Origin: Acidimicrobiaceae bacterium
GTDB taxonomy: Bacteria; Actinomycetota; Acidimicrobiia; Acidimicrobiales; RAAP-2
Length of the DNA: 8,370 nt
Direction of reading: 5' to 3'
Assembly: GCA_003164275.1 (NCBI GenBank)
Contig: PLSY01000375.1
Span: 1-8,370, forward strand
Shown piece by piece: positions 5,947 through 8,370 of this stretch (position 1 is the stretch's first letter; every line of letters starts with the position of its first letter). A program made the position numbers and the translations under genes. Under the pieces are notes generated by a model, which saw only the letters and a list, made by a program, of their open reading frames with translations, did no database searches and was not told where the DNA came from.

Positions 5947-7470
5947 ATGGAGGGATGCCCAGATCAACCGGGCAGCAAACCCCGTGCCAACCGGGACCAC
6001 CACCTCGTTGTCATCGTGGGCGCAGGTTTCGCTGGGATCGGTCTCGCTCTTCGCCTCAAGGCCGAAGGCCTAAAGGACGTGGTGATCCTCGAGCGTGAGG
6101 ACGACCTCGGAGGCACCTGGTACCTGAACACCTATCCGGGCTGCCAGTGCGACGTCCCCTCTCTTCTCTATTGCCTGTCCTCTGCTCCAAAGACCGACTG
6201 GACCCGCACCTTCGCACCTCAGCCGGAGATCGAGCAGTACCTCTCCTCTGTGGCCGACGCCGCCGGGGTGCGTGAGCTGATCCGCTTCGGTACCGAGGTG
6301 ACCGGGGCGGCATGGGATGCCTCCCAGAGCCGGTGGAGGGTACAGACGACCTCTGGCGACATGACGGGCGATGTCATGGTGCTCGCCACTGGTCCTCTGA
6401 ACGATCCGGTCATCGCGCCGATCCCCGGCGTCGAGCGGTTCGCGGGCACGCTGTTCCACTCCGCCCGCTGGCGCCACGACCATGAACTGGCCGGCGAGCG
6501 GGTGGCCGTGATCGGGACCGGCGCGTCGGCCATCCAGTTCGTGCCGGAGATCCAACCGTCGGTCGCCCACCTCACCGTCTTCCAGCGCACGCCGCCATGG
6601 GTGCTCCCCCGTCCGGACCGGGCATTCAGGCCCTGGGAGAGCTGGCTCTTCGCCCGGAAGCCATTGGCGGCTCGACTGGCCAGGGCCAGGATCTACTGGT
6701 CCCGGGAGCTCATGGTCCTGGTGTTCGCCAGATTTCCCCGTCTGGCCTCGATCGCCTCTGCTCCCGGCGCCAGACACCTCGAAGACCAAGTCGCCGATGT
6801 CGACCTCCGGCGCAAGCTCACTCCCGACTACCTCCTTGGCTGCAAAAGGGTCCTGCTTTCGAACGACTACTTCCCGGCCCTCTGCCAACCGAACGTCGCG
6901 TTGGTCACCGAGCCGATCAGCGAGATCACGGCCGACGCCGTCGTGACTTCGGACGGGACGGCCCACCCCTGCGACACCATCATCTTCGCCACCGGCTTCT
7001 CAACTGTCGACCAGCCTGTCGCCCACCTTGTCCGCGGCGCCGACGGACGGACCATGGCCGAGCACTGGGCCGCCGGCAGCCACGCCTACCTTGGCTCGAC
7101 GGTGGCCCGGTTCCCCAACTTTTTCCTCATCACCGGACCGAACACCGGGCTCGGGCACTCCTCGATGATCTTCATGATGGAAAGCCAGTTCAACTACATT
7201 GTCGATGCCTTGAAGACCATGTCCGCCCGGAACCTCTCCTCCTTCGAGGTCGGCGAGGACTCGGTCGAGGCCTTCAACCAAGAGATGCAGTCGAAGATGA
7301 GGCGGACGGTATGGAGCTCTGGCTGTTCCAGTTGGTATCTCGACGCCTCAGGCCACAACACCACGCTTTGGCCCGACTTCACCTGGCAGTTTCGACAGCG
7401 GACCCGGCGTTTCGACGCTGATCGCTACCGGTTCGGCCGGGCGGTCGGTCCCCCGATCCCCACCCGTTAG
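5947..7470 (+). CDS. FAD- and NADPH-dependent monooxygenase, Baeyer-Villiger type
   Basis: A 507-aa cytoplasmic flavoprotein of the class B monooxygenases, which use NADPH and O2 to insert oxygen next to a ketone (giving an ester or lactone) or to oxidise heteroatoms. The FAD Rossmann motif is GAGFAG (25-30), followed by LGGTW (54-58) and NTYPGCQCDVPS (61-72). The Baeyer-Villiger fingerprint is FAGTLFHSARW (165-175), but the next residue is Arg176 where P or D is usual. The NADPH Rossmann motif is GTGASA (190-195). GCKR (298-301) may carry the catalytic Arg, and FATGF (347-351) and FLITGPNT (393-400) are typical. The length is normal and no lesion is visible. The first about 18 residues are polar and variable. 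The start at 5947 is supported by reading frame and the upstream hexamer, not by a ribosome site. The substrate is unknown. greA starts 11 bp downstream. Confidence 0.92.
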   Translation: MEGCPDQPGSKPRANRDHHLVVIVGAGFAGIGLALRLKAEGLKDVVILEREDDLGGTWYLNTYPGCQCDVPSLLYCLSSAPKTDWTRTFAPQPEIEQYLSSVADAAGVRELIRFGTEVTGAAWDASQSRWRVQTTSGDMTGDVMVLATGPLNDPVIAPIPGVERFAGTLFHSARWRHDHELAGERVAVIGTGASAIQFVPEIQPSVAHLTVFQRTPPWVLPRPDRAFRPWESWLFARKPLAARLARARIYWSRELMVLVFARFPRLASIASAPGARHLEDQVADVDLRRKLTPDYLLGCKRVLLSNDYFPALCQPNVALVTEPISEITADAVVTSDGTAHPCDTIIFATGFSTVDQPVAHLVRGADGRTMAEHWAAGSHAYLGSTVARFPNFFLITGPNTGLGHSSMIFMMESQFNYIVDALKTMSARNLSSFEVGEDSVEAFNQEMQSKMRRTVWSSGCSSWYLDASGHNTTLWPDFTWQFRQRTRRFDADRYRFGRAVGPPIPTR

Positions 7471-7473
7471 CCT
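7468..7473 (+). promoter_or_regulatory. Possible -10 element for greA
   Basis: TAGCCT fits TANNNT, overlaps the stop codon of the monooxygenase gene, and ends 8 nt before the GTG start of greA. There is no good Shine-Dalgarno sequence in between. A promoter here would let greA be transcribed independently of the monooxygenase. Confidence 0.35.
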
Positions 7474-7481
7474 GTTGAGCC

Positions 7482-7967
7482 GTGAGTGATACCTCCTCTG
7501 CACAGCTGACCCAGGACACATGGAACCGCCTCCAACATGAGCTGGAAGACCTGACGACCCGGGGCCGGGTCGAGATCGCCGCAGCCATCGAGACGGCCAG
7601 GGCCCTCGGCGATCTCTCGGAGAACGGCGACTATCACGCGGCCAAAGACGCCCAAGGGAAGATGGAGTCGCGCGTTCGCCTGCTTCAGAGGCTGTTGAAG
7701 ACGGCCACCATCGTGGACGCAAGCCAAGGTGCGGACGGGACGGTCGTCGCCGGCTCGGTCGTCACCCTCCGCTATGTCGGAGACGACGAGGACGACACGA
7801 CGTCGTACTTCGTCGGCTCGATCGAGGAGCGCCAGGGCGACCTCACCGTCGTCTCTCCCGGTTCGCCGCTCGGCCAGGCTGTCCTTGGACACTCGACCGG
7901 TGAGACCGTCGAGTACGCGTCCCCGGGCGGTACCCTCCAAGTCGAGATCGTCAACGTAGGGAACTGA
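7482..7967 (+). CDS. greA: Transcription elongation factor GreA
   Basis: GreA binds the RNA polymerase secondary channel and stimulates cleavage of backtracked RNA, rescuing stalled complexes. The 161-aa length is standard. The N-terminal coiled-coil hairpin (about residues 8-80) carries the catalytic tip [13 protein letters not shown], with Asp44 and Glu47 matching the acidic pair that binds the active-site magnesium. The C-terminal FKBP-like domain (about 88-161) contains SPLGQAVLG and the closing strand [11 protein letters not shown]. The start is GTG, chosen because it gives the normal N-terminus; no in-frame ATG exists before the coiled coil. The acidic segment [14 protein letters not shown] lies in the inter-domain/C-terminal region. 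leuC begins 5 bp after the stop. Confidence 0.96.
   Translation: MSDTSSAQLTQDTWNRLQHELEDLTTRGRVEIAAAIETARALGDLSENGDYHAAKDAQGKMESRVRLLQRLLKTATIVDASQGADGTVVAGSVVTLRYVGDDEDDTTSYFVGSIEERQGDLTVVSPGSPLGQAVLGHSTGETVEYASPGGTLQVEIVNVGN
7959..7963 (+). promoter_or_regulatory. Ribosome binding site of leuC
   Basis: AGGGA lies 9 nt before the leuC ATG and inside the last codons of greA. This position suggests that leuC is translated from a transcript shared with greA. Confidence 0.5.
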
Positions 7968-7972
7968 CAACT

Positions 7973-8370
7973 ATGAGCGAAGCACCCCGCACCCTGTCCG
8001 AAAAGGTCTGGGACAACCATGTCGTCCACTACGGCGTCGGTGACGAGCCGGACGTCGTGTTCATCGACCTTCACCTCATCCACGAAGTGACCTCGCCGCA
8101 GGCCTTCGATGGCCTAAGGCTCGCCGGGCGAGGCGTTCACCGCCCTGACCTGACCATCGCCACGGCCGACCACAACGTGCCCACCCTGGATATCGACAAG
8201 CCGGTGGCCGACCCCATCTCGGCCAAGCAGCTGGCCGTGCTGGACTCGAACTGCGCGGAGTTCGGCATCACCTGCTATCCGATGGGAGACCCCAACCAGG
8301 GGATCGTCCACATCATCGGCCCCGAGCAGGGACTCACCCAGCCGGGCATGACCATCGTCTGCGGCGACAG
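7973..8370 (+). CDS. leuC: 3-isopropylmalate dehydratase large subunit, 5' part (runs off the window)
   Basis: LeuC, with LeuD, forms the [4Fe-4S] enzyme that isomerises 2-isopropylmalate to 3-isopropylmalate in leucine biosynthesis. The first 132 codons are present. Typical N-terminal sequence is seen: [32 protein letters not shown], the TADHNVPT motif, and DSNCAEFGI; the window closes at TIVCGD, just before the expected SHTSTHGAFG motif. The cluster-binding cysteines lie in the unseen part. The ATG at 7973 has an AGGGA ribosome site and sits 5 bp after greA. LeuD would be expected downstream, outside the window. Confidence 0.95.
   Translation, partial: MSEAPRTLSEKVWDNHVVHYGVGDEPDVVFIDLHLIHEVTSPQAFDGLRLAGRGVHRPDLTIATADHNVPTLDIDKPVADPISAKQLAVLDSNCAEFGITCYPMGDPNQGIVHIIGPEQGLTQPGMTIVCGD

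Noticed and set aside
5767..6003. 78-aa minus-strand open frame as a small gene at the permease junction
   Set aside because: Its second half is an out-of-frame reading of the permease remnant and its first half overlaps the monooxygenase start; no motif or ribosome site supports it.
6070..6966. 298-aa minus-strand open frame opposite the monooxygenase
   Set aside because: It is low-complexity, charged antisense sequence with no motifs, while the plus strand carries the full set of flavoprotein motifs.
1..8370. CRISPR array, tRNA, rRNA, insertion sequence or defence island
   Set aside because: No regularly spaced repeats, no tRNA- or rRNA-like sequence, no transposase or nuclease genes, and no terminal inverted repeats were found when reading through the window.

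Overview
The window is a stretch of high-GC chromosomal DNA carrying ordinary metabolic genes. GC-rich codon use, a thiolase-like protein of a type familiar from actinobacteria, a flavin monooxygenase, and several starts preceded by a TANNNT hexamer instead of a Shine-Dalgarno sequence all suggest an actinobacterium. RpiB keeps the E. coli-type catalytic Cys66, which argues against a close relative of Mycobacterium; an acidimicrobial or similar free-living lineage is possible, but this is inference.

Layout. On the left, minus strand, rpiB (737-1195) is followed by glyA (728 down to the window edge, 5'-complete but cut just after the PLP lysine). Divergent from rpiB, across 61 bp, is a thiolase-like gene (1257-2855, plus). 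It converges on a minus-strand membrane protein of the YbhN/LPG-synthase transmembrane family (2869-3978); a strong nested hairpin spans the convergent junction. Upstream of that gene on the same strand lies a beta-lactamase-fold serine hydrolase/esterase (4025-5149), and upstream of it the 3' remnant of a XylH/RbsC-type sugar ABC permease (5275-about 5870). The remnant has lost its N-terminal half and carries a frameshift. Its broken end meets a short AT-rich segment (5871-5946) that also forms the upstream region of a Baeyer-Villiger-type flavin monooxygenase (5947-7470, plus). The right end has greA (7482-7967) and, 5 bp further on, the start of leuC (7973 to the edge).

How the genes work together. 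rpiB-glyA and greA-leuC look like short transcription units of core metabolism and transcription. The middle (thiolase-like protein, membrane protein, hydrolase, permease remnant, monooxygenase) is accessory. The monooxygenase and hydrolase could in principle act in sequence (ketone to ester, ester to acid and alcohol), but they are on opposite strands and separated by the pseudogene, so a shared pathway is not shown.

I see no CRISPR array, rRNA, tRNA, insertion sequence, phage gene or defence system, and I could not support an undescribed multi-gene system. The observations most worth checking are the decayed permease and its junction, the thiolase-like protein without catalytic cysteines, the convergent hairpin, and the repeated leaderless-type promoter pattern. 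No gene-free stretch exceeds 300 bases; the longest are about 125 bp (5150-5274) and 76 bp (5871-5946).
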